DNA of 64,000 nucleotides from Aurantiacibacter sp. MUD11. GTDB lineage: Bacteria; Pseudomonadota; Alphaproteobacteria; Sphingomonadales; Sphingomonadaceae. The stretch lies in NCBI RefSeq assembly GCF_026967575.1, contig NZ_CP114054.1, positions 2,542,001 through 2,606,000 of the forward strand. Direction: 5' to 3'. The notes below the pieces were generated by a model that was given only the letters and a program-made list of their open reading frames with translations, was not told the origin of the DNA and searched no databases. Of the stretch, positions 1-10,201 are shown piece by piece. The translations under genes were made by a program, and so were the position numbers. The first letter of the stretch is position 1. The number at the start of each line of letters is the position of its first letter.

Positions 1-781
1 GCGTCTGTCGGGCGTGAACGTGAAGCGCCCCAGCGGCCAGACCAAGGCGCCCGATGCCGACAAGCCCAGCTTCGGTCCGTCGAAGCGGCTCGACTACGAG
101 CTGGAGATGGCCATCTGGGTGGGTGAGGGCAATGCGCTGGGCGAGCCGATCCCGATCGGCGAGGCGGAAAGCCATATCGCCGGTATCTCCATCCTAAACG
201 ACTGGTCGGCGCGCGACATCCAGGCGTGGGAATATCAGCCGCTCGGCCCGTTCCTCGCCAAGAACTTCCACTCCACCATCAGCCCGTGGATCGTGACGCT
301 CGACGCGCTCGCACCCTTCCGTGAGGCGCAGCCTGCGCGTCCCGCAGGCGATCCGGCACCGCTGGACTACCTTTCCGATGCGGAAGACCAGGCGCACGGC
401 GCCTTCGGCGTGACGATGGAGGTCTATCTCTCGACCGCCAAGATGCGCGAAGATGGCGAGGCACCGCACAAGCTCAGCTCCGGCCCGATGACGGCCATGT
501 ACTGGACGGCGGCGCAGCTGGTCACCCACCACGCGGTCGGCGGGTGCAACATGCAGCCGGGCGATCTGCTCGGCACCGGCACGCTGACCAGCGGCGAAGA
601 TGGCGGCGAAGGCAGCCTGATCGAGCTGACCGAGGGCGGCAAGAAGCCGATCAGCCTGCCCAACGGCGAAACCCGCACCTTCCTGGAGGATGGTGACGAG
701 GTGATCATGGTCGCTTTCGCGGAAAAGGACGGTTTCGCGCGGATCGGCCTTGGCGAATGTCGGGCGACGATTATAGGCTGA
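1..781 (+). CDS. fahA: Fumarylacetoacetase, C-terminal part (cut by left edge)
   Basis: Final enzyme of the tyrosine/homogentisate route, hydrolysing fumarylacetoacetate to fumarate and acetoacetate in the cytoplasm. The reading frame is open through the left edge (it reads LSGVNVKRPSGQ from base 5), so the N-terminal SH3-like domain and true start lie outside. About 255 residues of the FAH catalytic domain are present, with the metal-binding segments YELEMA and NDWSARDIQAWEY and the substrate-pocket run HHAVGGCNMQPGDLLGTGT. The GTG at base 14 is internal, not a start. The stop at 779-781 is followed 19 bases later by a GH3 gene with its own ribosome binding site. Family assignment is near certain. 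Confidence 0.93.
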   Translation, partial: RLSGVNVKRPSGQTKAPDADKPSFGPSKRLDYELEMAIWVGEGNALGEPIPIGEAESHIAGISILNDWSARDIQAWEYQPLGPFLAKNFHSTISPWIVTLDALAPFREAQPARPAGDPAPLDYLSDAEDQAHGAFGVTMEVYLSTAKMREDGEAPHKLSSGPMTAMYWTAAQLVTHHAVGGCNMQPGDLLGTGTLTSGEDGGEGSLIELTEGGKKPISLPNGETRTFLEDGDEVIMVAFAEKDGFARIGLGECRATIIG

Positions 782-800
782 CCTCCTGAGAGGGAGGACC

Positions 801-2759
801 ATGCTGCATCGTTGGAACATCGCCGGGGCCGCCGCGCTGGCGCTTGCCGCCTGTGCCGGACCTGAGGCCGCGCAACCGGGCATCGAGACGCGCGACGCGC
901 CGCTGCTGGAAGTGGACGGCCTGCAGTTCCGCGATCTCGACCGCAATGGCGCGCTGACGCCTTACGAGGACTGGCGCCTGTCGCCCGCAGAACGTGCCGC
1001 CGATCTCGTGCCGCGCATGACGCTGGCAGAGAAGGCCGGGCAGATGGTGGTCGGTTCGCTGGCAGGCAATGCCCCGATGGGCCAGCCGGCGACCGGTTAT
1101 GACCTTGAAGCCGTCCGGGCGACGGTGGTCGATCGCGGCATCACCCACCTGATCTCGCGCCTCGCCACCACCAATGCCGCGCTGGCCGAGGCCAACAACG
1201 CCGTGCAGCAGGCGGCAGAGAACGGGCGGCTGGGCATCCCCGCCGTCGTGATGACGGACCCCCGCCACGGCTATACCGAACTGGCGGGCGCCAGTGTCGA
1301 GGGCGGGCAGTTCGCGCAGTTCCCCAACGGCGTGGGCATCGCCGCGCTCGACGATCCCGAATTCGCTGAGGCCTATGCCGTACTGGTGCGCGAGGACTTG
1401 CGCGCGACCGGGTTCACCATGCTGCTCGGCCCGCAGATCGACCTGGCGACCGAACCGCGCTGGCCGCGCAACTTCGATACCTATGGCGAGGATGCTGCCG
1501 TATCGGCGCGCACCGCAGCGGCCTTCGTGCGCGGCCTGCAGGGTGGCGACGAGGGGCTGACCCGAACCAGCGTTGCCGCGGTTATCAAGCACTTCGCCGG
1601 CTATTCCGCCTCGCGCACCGGGTTCGACGCGCACAATTACTATGGCCGCCACTCGCTGCTGAACGCGGCCGAATGGCAGCAGCATATCCGCCCGTTCGCA
1701 GGCGCCTTGCAGGCCAGTCCCGCCGGGGTGATGCCCGCCTATTCGATCCTGCAGGAGCTGGAACTGGACGGCGAATTGGTCGAGCAGGTGGGCGTTGGCT
1801 ACAACCGCTACCTGCTCACCGACGTGCTGCGGGGGCAGCTTGGTTTCGACGGGGTGATCCTGTCCGACTGGGCGATCACCAAGGACTGCAGCGTCGAGTG
1901 CGTGGAAGGCCATCCGGAAGGCGAGCCGCCAAGTTTCGCCACCGTCTCCACCGCCTGGGGTGTCGAAGACCTGTCCGAGGCGGAACGCTTCGCCAAGGGC
2001 CTGCAGGCCGGGTTGGATATCTTCGGCGGAGTCGATGATCCGTCGCCGCTGATCGAGGCCGTCGAAAGCGGGCTGGTGGACGAGGCGCTGGTCGATGCCG
2101 CGGTAACGCGCATCCTGGTGCAGGCGTTGGAGCTTGGCCTGTTCGAAGACCCGTTCGTCGACCCTGTCGCCGCCGAAGCCGGGATCGGCACGGAGGAGGA
2201 GCTGGCCATGGGCCGGCAGGCCATGGCGGAGTCCATGGTGCTGCTGCGCCGGGATGAAGCCACGCCGCTGCCGGAGGGCACGAAGGTCATCCTCTTCGGT
2301 CTCAATGCCGACCTTGCCCGCGCCGCCGGGCTGGAGCCGGTCTCGGATCCTGCCGAGGCGGATCTCGCCGTGCTGCGCACGCGCTCGCCGTCGGAATTGC
2401 TGCACCCGCAGTACATATTCGGCTCGATGCACCAGGAAGGCAGCCTGGCCTTTCCGGACGATCACGAGGCGCTGCAATTCATGGCATCGCTCCCGGCAGA
2501 CCTGCCGCTGGTGGCGGATGTGCAGCTGGATCGCCCCGCCATCCTGACGCCGTTCGACGATGCGGCGATCCTGCTGGCCAGCTTCGGTGCCAGCGACGCG
2601 GCCCTGCTGGACGTGTTGACCGGCAAGGCCCCTCCGCGCGGTCGGCTGCCTTACGAATTGCCGCGCAGCATGGCAGCGGTCGAAGCGCAGCGTCCGGGCG
2701 CAGCGGCGGACAGTGCCGACCCGCTGTTCCCGCTCGGATACCGGCTGGAGGCGGACTAA
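801..2759 (+). CDS. Glycoside hydrolase family 3 lipoprotein
   Basis: A 652-residue GH3 enzyme (beta-glucosidase or beta-N-acetylhexosaminidase class), exported and lipid-anchored: the first 18 residues form a lipoprotein signal ending LALAAC, with Cys18. Residues 45-56 (DLDRNGALTPYE) match the EF-hand calcium loop pattern found near the N-terminus of many GH3 proteins. The TIM-barrel motifs KHFAGYS and GFDGVILSDW are present; the Asp in SDW is the expected nucleophile. The C-terminal alpha/beta sandwich is present but short, without an obvious fibronectin-like tail. A GAGGGAGG ribosome binding site precedes the ATG. Substrate cannot be read from sequence. It has no functional link to fahA beyond adjacency. 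Confidence 0.88.
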   Translation: MLHRWNIAGAAALALAACAGPEAAQPGIETRDAPLLEVDGLQFRDLDRNGALTPYEDWRLSPAERAADLVPRMTLAEKAGQMVVGSLAGNAPMGQPATGYDLEAVRATVVDRGITHLISRLATTNAALAEANNAVQQAAENGRLGIPAVVMTDPRHGYTELAGASVEGGQFAQFPNGVGIAALDDPEFAEAYAVLVREDLRATGFTMLLGPQIDLATEPRWPRNFDTYGEDAAVSARTAAAFVRGLQGGDEGLTRTSVAAVIKHFAGYSASRTGFDAHNYYGRHSLLNAAEWQQHIRPFAGALQASPAGVMPAYSILQELELDGELVEQVGVGYNRYLLTDVLRGQLGFDGVILSDWAITKDCSVECVEGHPEGEPPSFATVSTAWGVEDLSEAERFAKGLQAGLDIFGGVDDPSPLIEAVESGLVDEALVDAAVTRILVQALELGLFEDPFVDPVAAEAGIGTEEELAMGRQAMAESMVLLRRDEATPLPEGTKVILFGLNADLARAAGLEPVSDPAEADLAVLRTRSPSELLHPQYIFGSMHQEGSLAFPDDHEALQFMASLPADLPLVADVQLDRPAILTPFDDAAILLASFGASDAALLDVLTGKAPPRGRLPYELPRSMAAVEAQRPGAAADSADPLFPLGYRLEAD

Positions 2760-2841
2760 AGCCTGCCTTGGGGCGCCTCAAGAAGCGCCCATATTGCGGG
2801 GCAGGAGACAGAACCCATCTCCTTGGCAAAGGAGAATAGCC

Positions 2842-3537
2842 ATGATCGAAGTGAGAAAGTTCGACACGCTCGGCAAGGCCAACCACGGTTGGCTGGATGC
2901 CAATTTCCACTTCTCTTTCGCGCAGTATTTCGACCAGCGCCGGATGCACTGGGGCAAACTGCGCGTGTGGAACGACGACATCATCGCGCCGCGCAGCGGC
3001 TTCCCGCCGCACCCGCACGACAACATGGAAATCATCACCTACGTCCGCAAAGGCGCGATCACTCACAAGGACAGCCTTGGCAACGAAGGCCGCACCGAAG
3101 CGGGCGACGTGCAGGTGATGACTGCCGGCACCGGCATCACCCACGCCGAGTACAACCTGGATGACGAGGAGACCCACTCCTTCCAGCTGTGGATCCTGCC
3201 CGACCGGCAGGGCCATCCGCCCAGCTGGGGGACCAAGCGTTTCCCGAAGGACGCGCGTTCGGGCCGGTTCGACGTGCTCGCCAGCGGACGCGATGGCGAC
3301 GACGAGGCGCTGCGCATCAACAGCGATGCGCGGGTGCTTGGTGCGACCATCGCGGCAGGCGAAACGGTCGAATACGACCTTGGCGGCCGCAAGGGCTACC
3401 TTGTCCCCGCTACCGGCAAGCTGGAGATCGAGGGCGAGGTGGCCGAAGCACGCGACGGCGTGGCCATTGCCGACCTCGATACCCTGCGCGTGAAAGCGCT
3501 GGAGGACAGTGAAGTGGTGCTAGTGGATACCGCCTAG
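2842..3537 (+). CDS. Pirin family protein (bicupin, YhaK-like)
   Basis: A 231-residue cytoplasmic bicupin. The N-terminal cupin carries the metal set His57, His59 (PHPHDNMEI), His101 and Glu103 (GITHAEYN), as in pirins with quercetinase or redox-sensing activity. The start was taken at the ATG at 2842 because AAAGGAG lies 8-10 bases upstream and the protein then begins MIEVRKFDTLG as in relatives; an in-frame start at 2713 would run inside the GH3 gene. The stop TAG overlaps the stop of the convergent gene through a shared CTAG. The physiological substrate is unknown. Confidence 0.9.
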   Translation: MIEVRKFDTLGKANHGWLDANFHFSFAQYFDQRRMHWGKLRVWNDDIIAPRSGFPPHPHDNMEIITYVRKGAITHKDSLGNEGRTEAGDVQVMTAGTGITHAEYNLDDEETHSFQLWILPDRQGHPPSWGTKRFPKDARSGRFDVLASGRDGDDEALRINSDARVLGATIAAGETVEYDLGGRKGYLVPATGKLEIEGEVAEARDGVAIADLDTLRVKALEDSEVVLVDTA

Positions 3538-4247
3538 TCGAGCAGGGTGTACTGGTCCTCGCAGCCGTTCTCCTCGAGGAACTGCGGCAGGTCCGGTACA
3601 TCCTCGCCGCCAGTATCGACTAGTCTAAAGGTCAGCTTGGTGATGCTGCCGCTATCGACGTTTTCGAAAGTCAGCATCACCGGCTGGTCGCTGTCCAGCG
3701 GCTCGAGAGACAGGTCAGCGAAATGGTGCTCTCCGCGGAACCTTGCTGCGCCGACAATCTCGCCCCCGTCATCGATTACCCGATAGGTTTCCCACCGCGA
3801 TGTGTCGGCGCGCCAGAGCCGCCATTCGACATGAGCAGGCACGCAGACGACTTGCGAGTAGCCGACATCGGGATCGAAGACGGTGCGAGGTGGCTGATCA
3901 TCCTCCGGCGATGAAACGCGGGTCGCGCCCAGTGAATCGCGGGAATCGACCCTAACGGGCACCAGCGTGCGCTCCAGAATCGAAGACTGCCTCGCCACCA
4001 GTTCGCCTTCGCCAAGCACGAACGTACCGGGCCCTACAATGATGCGGGTGCGACCATCTTCCAGCACGGTAATCTTGTCGCCATCCAGCAAGTCGATCGG
4101 GAGGCCGTCAGGAATTTCACGTCCGACAGGAAATTCGCTGGCGGAAGGCCCGGTCGACTTCACAATGATGCCCGCGAGCGCGCTGGCCGGCAGCAAGCTG
4201 CCTGCAAGCAAGGCTAACCCCACGGCCAGGCGAGCGAGACCGGTCAT
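3534..4247 (-). CDS. Secreted hypothetical protein with FecR-like segment
   Basis: A 237-residue protein with a clear signal peptide (MTGLARLAVGLALLAGSLLP, cleavage near ALA-G). Residues about 55-90 (GDKITVLEDGRTRIIVGPGT) resemble the FecR-type beta fold that reads GDxI-x-L-x-DGRT, but there is no transmembrane or sigma-regulator arrangement, so FecR function is not claimed. Two Cys residues late in the protein could form a disulfide. It begins 50 bases after the efflux permease on the same strand and may be the last gene of that operon. Function unknown; a periplasmic accessory role is inference. Confidence 0.7.
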   Translation of the reverse strand: MTGLARLAVGLALLAGSLLPASALAGIIVKSTGPSASEFPVGREIPDGLPIDLLDGDKITVLEDGRTRIIVGPGTFVLGEGELVARQSSILERTLVPVRVDSRDSLGATRVSSPEDDQPPRTVFDPDVGYSQVVCVPAHVEWRLWRADTSRWETYRVIDDGGEIVGAARFRGEHHFADLSLEPLDSDQPVMLTFENVDSGSITKLTFRLVDTGGEDVPDLPQFLEENGCEDQYTLLD

Positions 4248-4297
4248 CGGCGGAGCATAGCTGCCGTGGGGTCTCGTGCAAAGGCGAGGGCCTGGCC

Positions 4298-5505
4298 CTA
4301 TTCGTGCCGCAGCGCGTCGATCGGGTCGAGTTTGCTGGCGCGGTGAGCCGGGTAATAGCCGAAGATGATACCCATCACCGCCGAGAACACGAAGCTGACG
4401 ATCACCACGGTCGGGTTGAAGATGAAGGGAATGTCGAAGGCGCCGGTCAGCATCACCGAGAAGCCCAGCGACAGCAGGATGCCGATCAGTCCGCCGAAGC
4501 AGCACAGCACGACGGCTTCGGTCAGGAATTGCAGCCGCACCTCGCGCGCCAGTGCGCCGATGGCCAGGCGGATGCCGATTTCGCGGGTCCGCTCGGTTAC
4601 CGAGACCAGCATGATATTCATGATCCCGATGCCGCCCACCAGCAGGCTGATCGCGGCGATGGCGGTAATCACCAGGGTCATGACACCGGTGATCTGGTTT
4701 ACCGTGTCGTTGATCTCCGCCGTGTCGACGATGTTGAAGTTGTTCTCTTCGCCTTCCTGAATCACCCGGCGTTCGCGCAGCAGGCTGATCAGCTGGTCCT
4801 GGATGGCGCCGGAATCGTAGACCGGGTCATACTTCACCACGAAGAACTGCACGTCCTGGCTGCCGGTGAAACGGCGCTGCACCGTCTTGAGCGGCATGAA
4901 CACGATATCGTCGGCATCGTTGCCGCCGCCCACGGCATTAGCGCGTTCGTCGATCACGCCGATCACCTGGCAGGCGACATTGCCCACGCGCATCTGCTCG
5001 CCGATGATCTGGTCGGGCAGGAAGATCTCCTCCACTACCTTCGGGCCGACGATGCAGACTGCTTCGCCGCGAGATTCCTCGCGTTCGGAAAAGCCGCGGC
5101 CTTGCACGATCTCGATGCCCTGGGCGCCGAAGAAACGGGTGTCCGCGCCCTGCACGGTGGTGCCCCAGTCCTGCCCGTTGTGGAAGGCGGTGGTATTGCT
5201 CTGTACCGATCCAGCGGCGTGTTCCACGCCCGGAATCTGCAATTCGACCGCGCGCACGTCCTCGCCGTCGAAGGGCGGGGCGGGGATGTTGGGATCGACG
5301 CGGGTGGGGAAGATGATGAAGGCATCGGAACCCAGGCCCGAGATCGTCTCCTGTGCGTCTGCCCGCAGGCCCGCACCCAGCGAAACCATGGTGATGACCG
5401 AGGCCACACCGATGATGATGCCCAGCGTCGTCAGGAAGCTGCGCAACAGGTGTCGCCTGATCTCGCGCAGGGCGAGCAGCATGGTGGCACCGATCATTCC
5501 CAGCA

Positions 5506-5506
<1 letters not shown>
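4298..5506 (-). CDS. ABC transporter permease, MacB/FtsX type
   Basis: A 402-residue inner-membrane permease of the MacB class: one transmembrane helix near residues 20-42, a long periplasmic MacB_PCD domain, then three C-terminal helices (FtsX domain, with GGIGIMNIMLVSVTERTREI and the final DPIDALRHE). Unlike E. coli MacB the ATPase is a separate gene: its stop overlaps this start by one base (TGATG), so translation is coupled. With the adaptor and outer-membrane factor it should form a tripartite mechanotransmission-type pump that extrudes periplasmic substrates such as macrolides, peptides or lipids. Substrate unknown. Confidence 0.92.
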
Positions 5507-6224
<718 letters not shown>

Positions 6225-6228
<4 letters not shown>

Positions 6229-7520
6229 TCGCCGCCCGCCCTGACGCCGGTGACGACTTCCATGCCCACTTCCAGCTCGTCGGACGTCACCACCGTCTGG
6301 CGACCGTCGCTCTGGCCGGTGACGACTTCGATGGCGCGCAGGCTGCCGTCCTCGTCCACCACGTGTACCCGCTGGCGGCTGCCGACGCCGATGCTGGCGC
6401 CCTGTTCGTCGTCGAGGCCGAACTGCTGGTTGCCGAAGATGCCGGTGCTTTCCTCTTCCTCGTCCGGGTCGAAGCGCAGCGCGCCATTGGGCACGAGCAT
6501 GGCGACGCCGGTGCTCTGGGTGGCGATGGTGGCGGTGGCGGTCATGCCGGGGCGCAGCAGGCCCTCGTCGTTGACCACGATCAGCCGCGCCTCATAGCTG
6601 ACCACCTGCTGCGACTGCTGTTGCTGCTGGTCGGACAGGGCAATGTTGTTGGAGGCGAGGTCCACCCGTTCCACCGTCGCGGGGAAACGCCGGCCGGGAT
6701 AGGCGTCGACGGTGAAGGCGGCCTCCTGGCCGGGCTGCACCTGGCCGACATCGGCCTCGTCGATGGAGACGCGCAGCTGCATGGTGCCGAGGTCCTCTGC
6801 CAGCACGAACAGCGTCGGCGTGTTGAAGCTGGCAGCCACGGTCTGGCCCGGTTCCACCTGGCGCGCGAGCACCACGCCGGAGACGGGCGAGCGGATCACC
6901 GCGCGATCGCGATTGGTCTGCGCGCTGGAAAGCTGGGCCTGGGCGCTGGAGACATTGGCGCGCGCCGAAGCGACAGCTGCCTCGCCGCGGCGCACGGCGG
7001 CCTCGGCCTGCTCCATCTCGGCCTGGCTGGGCACCCGGCCGCCGGACAGGCGCTGGACTTCCTGCAGGCGCGAAAGCTGGGCGGCATCGGCCTCCAGCGT
7101 AGCCTGCGCCTGCGCCACCGAAGCACGCGCTGCGTTGAGGTTGGCGCGGCCCTGGGTGATCTGGTCCTCGATCACGTCGGTATTGATGCGGGCCAGCACC
7201 TGGCCACGGGTCACCTGGTCGTTCACGTCGACCAGCACGTCGTCGATCCGGCCGGAGACTTCGGAGCCGACCTCGACCTGGTTGGTGGGCCGCAGGTTGC
7301 CGGTCGCCACCACGGTAAGGTCGAGCGAACGCTCTTCCACTTCGGCGGTGATGTAATCGGGGCCGTCATCGCCGCCCGAAAACACCGTCGACAGCGCAAT
7401 CAGCAGCACCAGCACGGCGGCGATGATCCAGACGATGCGGCGCTTGTACCAGGGCCGTTCCTTGGCGGCTTCGAGGTAGTCGCCGATATCCTGTGCGTTG
7501 GTCATGTCGGTATCGCTCAT
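6225..7520 (-). CDS. Efflux periplasmic adaptor subunit (HlyD/MacA family)
   Basis: A 431-residue membrane-fusion protein. An N-terminal transmembrane anchor spans about residues 29-47; a lipoyl/barrel-sandwich half (NLRPTNQVEVGSEVSGRID) leads into a long alpha-helical hairpin rich in Ala and Gln (about 115-205), then the second lipoyl half (VIRSPVSGVVLARQVEPGQT), beta-barrel and membrane-proximal domains. It bridges the MacB-type permease to the outer-membrane factor. It overlaps both neighbours by four bases, so the four genes are translated as a unit. Confidence 0.93.
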
Positions 7521-8995
7521 TGTGCGGTCCTGTCGCTATTGCCGGTCTGTTCGAAGCGGGCTTCGACGACAGGCGGAATGTCGTCATCGGAAAGGGTCCA
7601 GCCGCCGCCCAGCGCCTGGGTCAGGCGGACAAAGGCGGTGGCGCGGTCGGCCTCTGCACCGACCAGCTGGTTGCGTGCCGAGAGCAACTGGTTCTCGGCC
7701 GTCAGCAGGGTGCGGAAATCGACCAGTCCCGCCTCGTACTGGCTGCGAGCCAGCAAGGCGGCGTTGTTGGCGGCGTCCACCGCTTCCTCGTTGATGCCGA
7801 CGCGCTGGTCGGCGGTGCGCTGGTCGACGGCAGAGCTTTCCACGTCTTCCAGCGCGCCGAGGATGGTCTGCTCCCATGCAGCCAGCGAGGCGCGTGCGCC
7901 GGCCTCGGCGCTGTCGACCTGTGCGGCAGTACGCCCGCCGTCGAACAGCAGCTGGCTGACACCGGCGAAAATGCCGCCGGTGACGATGTCGAACAAGCTG
8001 CCGGCATTCACCGGACCCGTTCCAATCGAGCCGGACAGGCGGACCAGCGGCAGCAATTGCGCACGTGCCACGCCGATGCGGGCGGTGCTGGCGACCAGGC
8101 TGGCTTCGGCTGCGCGCACGTCGGGACGGCGGCGCAGCACTTCGGCCGGGGCTTCGAACCCGGCCAGCATGGGCGGCGTGGGAACCGAGGCGGACTGTTC
8201 CGCCAGGAAGGCTTCGAGCACGCGTCCCGGCGGTTCGCCGATCAGCGTGGAAATCGAGTTGGCCGTGGCCGTCAGACTGCTTTCCAGCAGCGGGATGGTG
8301 GCGGCGGTCTGAGCGCGCTGGGTGCGCGCCTGTTCCACGTCGAGGCTGGAGACCAGCCCGGCCTGGTTGCGCCAGCGGGCGATCTGCAGGTTATCGTCCT
8401 GGTAGGCGAGGGTGGAGCGGGCGATGGCCAGCTGCTCTGCCGTGGCGCGGGCATTGATGGTGGCCACGGCCACCTGCCCGACGATCAGGCGCTGCAGGTC
8501 GGCCAGCGAATAGCCCTGTGCGGCAAGGTCTCCCTCGGCGGCAGCGACATTGCCGGAGATCTGCCCGAACAGGTCCATCTCCCACGACGCATCGGCGCCC
8601 AGGTTGAACTGTACCCCGTCGCGCGCGAAGTCGCCGATGTCGCGATTGGCCCCGCCGCTGGCGGAAAGCGACGGCAGGTAGCCCGCGCGGGCCTGCACCA
8701 GCGAAGCGCGCGCCTGGTCCAGCCGGGCAGCGCTCTGCGCAAGATCGCGGTTCTCGAGGATCGCCTGCTCGACAAAGCCGGTGAGCAGCGGATCGTCCAG
8801 CATCGTCCAGTATTCGGTAAGGTCGGTGGAGACCGGAGCCGGGTCGGACACCTGCCAGTCGGCAGGCACGGCCACTTCGGGCTGCGCGATATCGACAGTG
8901 GGCGTTGCACAGGCTGCCAGTGCCAGCGGTGCCGTGGCCGCCAGCATACAGCGTCGCGCTGTCATGAAACTGCCCATGCGGATATTCCCACCCAT
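7517..8995 (-). CDS. Outer-membrane efflux lipoprotein (NodT/TolC-like)
   Basis: First gene of the efflux operon: a 492-residue outer-membrane factor with two OEP repeats. The signal ends LALAAC (lipobox Cys about residue 29 from this start). Three in-frame ATGs (8995, 8977, 8965) are possible; the last gives a compact 19-residue signal MTARRCMLAATAPLALAAC, so the biological start may be 8965 or 8977. Repeated Ala/Gln-rich helices (ARLDQARASLVQARAGY) match the alpha-barrel of the TolC channel. It delivers the pump substrate across the outer membrane. Confidence 0.9.
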   Translation of the reverse strand: MGGNIRMGSFMTARRCMLAATAPLALAACATPTVDIAQPEVAVPADWQVSDPAPVSTDLTEYWTMLDDPLLTGFVEQAILENRDLAQSAARLDQARASLVQARAGYLPSLSASGGANRDIGDFARDGVQFNLGADASWEMDLFGQISGNVAAAEGDLAAQGYSLADLQRLIVGQVAVATINARATAEQLAIARSTLAYQDDNLQIARWRNQAGLVSSLDVEQARTQRAQTAATIPLLESSLTATANSISTLIGEPPGRVLEAFLAEQSASVPTPPMLAGFEAPAEVLRRRPDVRAAEASLVASTARIGVARAQLLPLVRLSGSIGTGPVNAGSLFDIVTGGIFAGVSQLLFDGGRTAAQVDSAEAGARASLAAWEQTILGALEDVESSAVDQRTADQRVGINEEAVDAANNAALLARSQYEAGLVDFRTLLTAENQLLSARNQLVGAEADRATAFVRLTQALGGGWTLSDDDIPPVVEARFEQTGNSDRTAQ

Positions 8996-9030
8996 TTACT
9001 TGTCCGTCCCCGTCAAATGCTTATCGCTGG

Positions 9031-9061
9031 ATAGTATCTGTTCCAACCAGTTGCTTGTCAC
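9031..9061 (-). promoter_or_regulatory. Candidate promoter of the efflux operon
   Basis: The AT-richer 108-base gap between the divergent efflux operon and the HupE-like gene holds a minus-strand GTGACA (five of six matches to TTGACA), a 19-base spacer and TACTAT (four of six matches to TATAAT), ending 36 bases from the first ATG. The spacer is long, so this is a weak prediction. No convincing plus-strand promoter was found for the HupE gene in the same gap. Confidence 0.3.
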
Positions 9062-9103
9062 AATGCGTAACAGGCCGCATTACCGTGTTATCCACGCAAC
9101 AAA

Positions 9104-10201
9104 GTGAAACCCGTGCGCAGCTTTAAAATTCTTCTCGTCAGCTTGCTGGTGGCTTTCGCGTTGCTCGCTCGTCCGGCTGCCGCGCATCCTGCCCCCTTCA
9201 GCTATCTCGACGTCCAGCTCGAGGAGCAGGGCATCGAAGGCAGTTTGACTGTTCACACGATCGACGTTGCACACGAACTCGGTATCGAGGAACCGTCGAC
9301 CCTGCTCGACGAACGTGTATTAGCGTCTCAATACAGTAATATCAAGTCGCTGCTGCAACAGCGAATCGTGATGTCGGACGGCGATGGTGCGCGAATCGCA
9401 TTGGAATTCAACGAAATTGTCCCTGCGCCGGAGGAAGATGCTCTGCAGCTGACCTTCCGGGCCGACGTGGTCCAGCCTCCGGAACTGCGCATCGACACCA
9501 ACCTGTTTCCCTACGATCCGGCGCACCAGACCTTCGTCAATCTCTACGAGGACGGGGAACTGCGGCAGCAATTCCTGTTCGATGCGGACACTGCGCCGCA
9601 GGCTCACTACGCCGGCACCGCGGCGGGCGTGGCGGCAGTGTTCGGCACCTTCGTGCCCTCCGGCGCGCACCACGTGGTGATCGGGCCGGACCATGTCCTC
9701 TTCATCATCGGGCTGATCCTGCTGGGCGGATCGCTGCGCCGGTTGGCGATCATCGTCACCGCCTTCACCGTGGGCCATTCGGTCACGCTGGCGCTGGCGG
9801 CCACGGGCACCTTCGCGCCGCCGGCCTGGCTGGTGGAGCCGCTGATCGCGCTCAGCATCGTGGTGGTGGGGGTAGACAACCTGCTGCGCAAGGAAGGGCA
9901 GCGCGACCTGCGCCACTGGTTCGCGCTGCTGTTCGGCCTGGTGCACGGATTCGGCTTCGCCTTCGTGCTGCGCGAATTCGGCCTGCCGCAGGATAGCCTG
10001 GCCTGGTCGCTGCTGGCCTTCAACATCGGCGTCGAAATCGGTCAGCTGGCGATTGTCATCCCCGCTGCGCTGGTGCTGGCCTGGCTGCGGCCGCGATACC
10101 CACTCGTAACAAAACGTATCGTCACCATCGGTTCGCTTGCGGTCATCCTCGCAGGTGCCTATTGGTTCGTTGACAGAGTCCTGAGTTTGGGGAGCGGATG
10201 A
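9104..10201 (+). CDS. HupE/UreJ family membrane protein with periplasmic N-terminal domain
   Basis: A 365-residue protein: signal peptide (residues 1-27, ending AAAHP), an extracytoplasmic beta-rich domain of about 150 residues, then a six- to seven-helix HupE/UreJ_2 domain beginning GAHHVVIGPDHVLFIIGL, with conserved His residues (HHVVIGPDH, GHSVTLA, VHGFGFA) typical of metal-related transporters. The start is GTG; a second GTG nine bases downstream is possible. HupE/UreJ relatives are linked to nickel or cobalt handling, but this two-domain subgroup has no assigned substrate. It overlaps the next gene by ATGA, implying a joint function with the exported hydrolase. Confidence 0.85.
   Translation: MKPVRSFKILLVSLLVAFALLARPAAAHPAPFSYLDVQLEEQGIEGSLTVHTIDVAHELGIEEPSTLLDERVLASQYSNIKSLLQQRIVMSDGDGARIALEFNEIVPAPEEDALQLTFRADVVQPPELRIDTNLFPYDPAHQTFVNLYEDGELRQQFLFDADTAPQAHYAGTAAGVAAVFGTFVPSGAHHVVIGPDHVLFIIGLILLGGSLRRLAIIVTAFTVGHSVTLALAATGTFAPPAWLVEPLIALSIVVVGVDNLLRKEGQRDLRHWFALLFGLVHGFGFAFVLREFGLPQDSLAWSLLAFNIGVEIGQLAIVIPAALVLAWLRPRYPLVTKRIVTIGSLAVILAGAYWFVDRVLSLGSG

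Noticed and set aside
771..2477. 568-codon open frame opposite the GH3 gene
   Set aside because: Shadow frame; the plus-strand GH3 has a signal peptide, catalytic motif and ribosome binding site.
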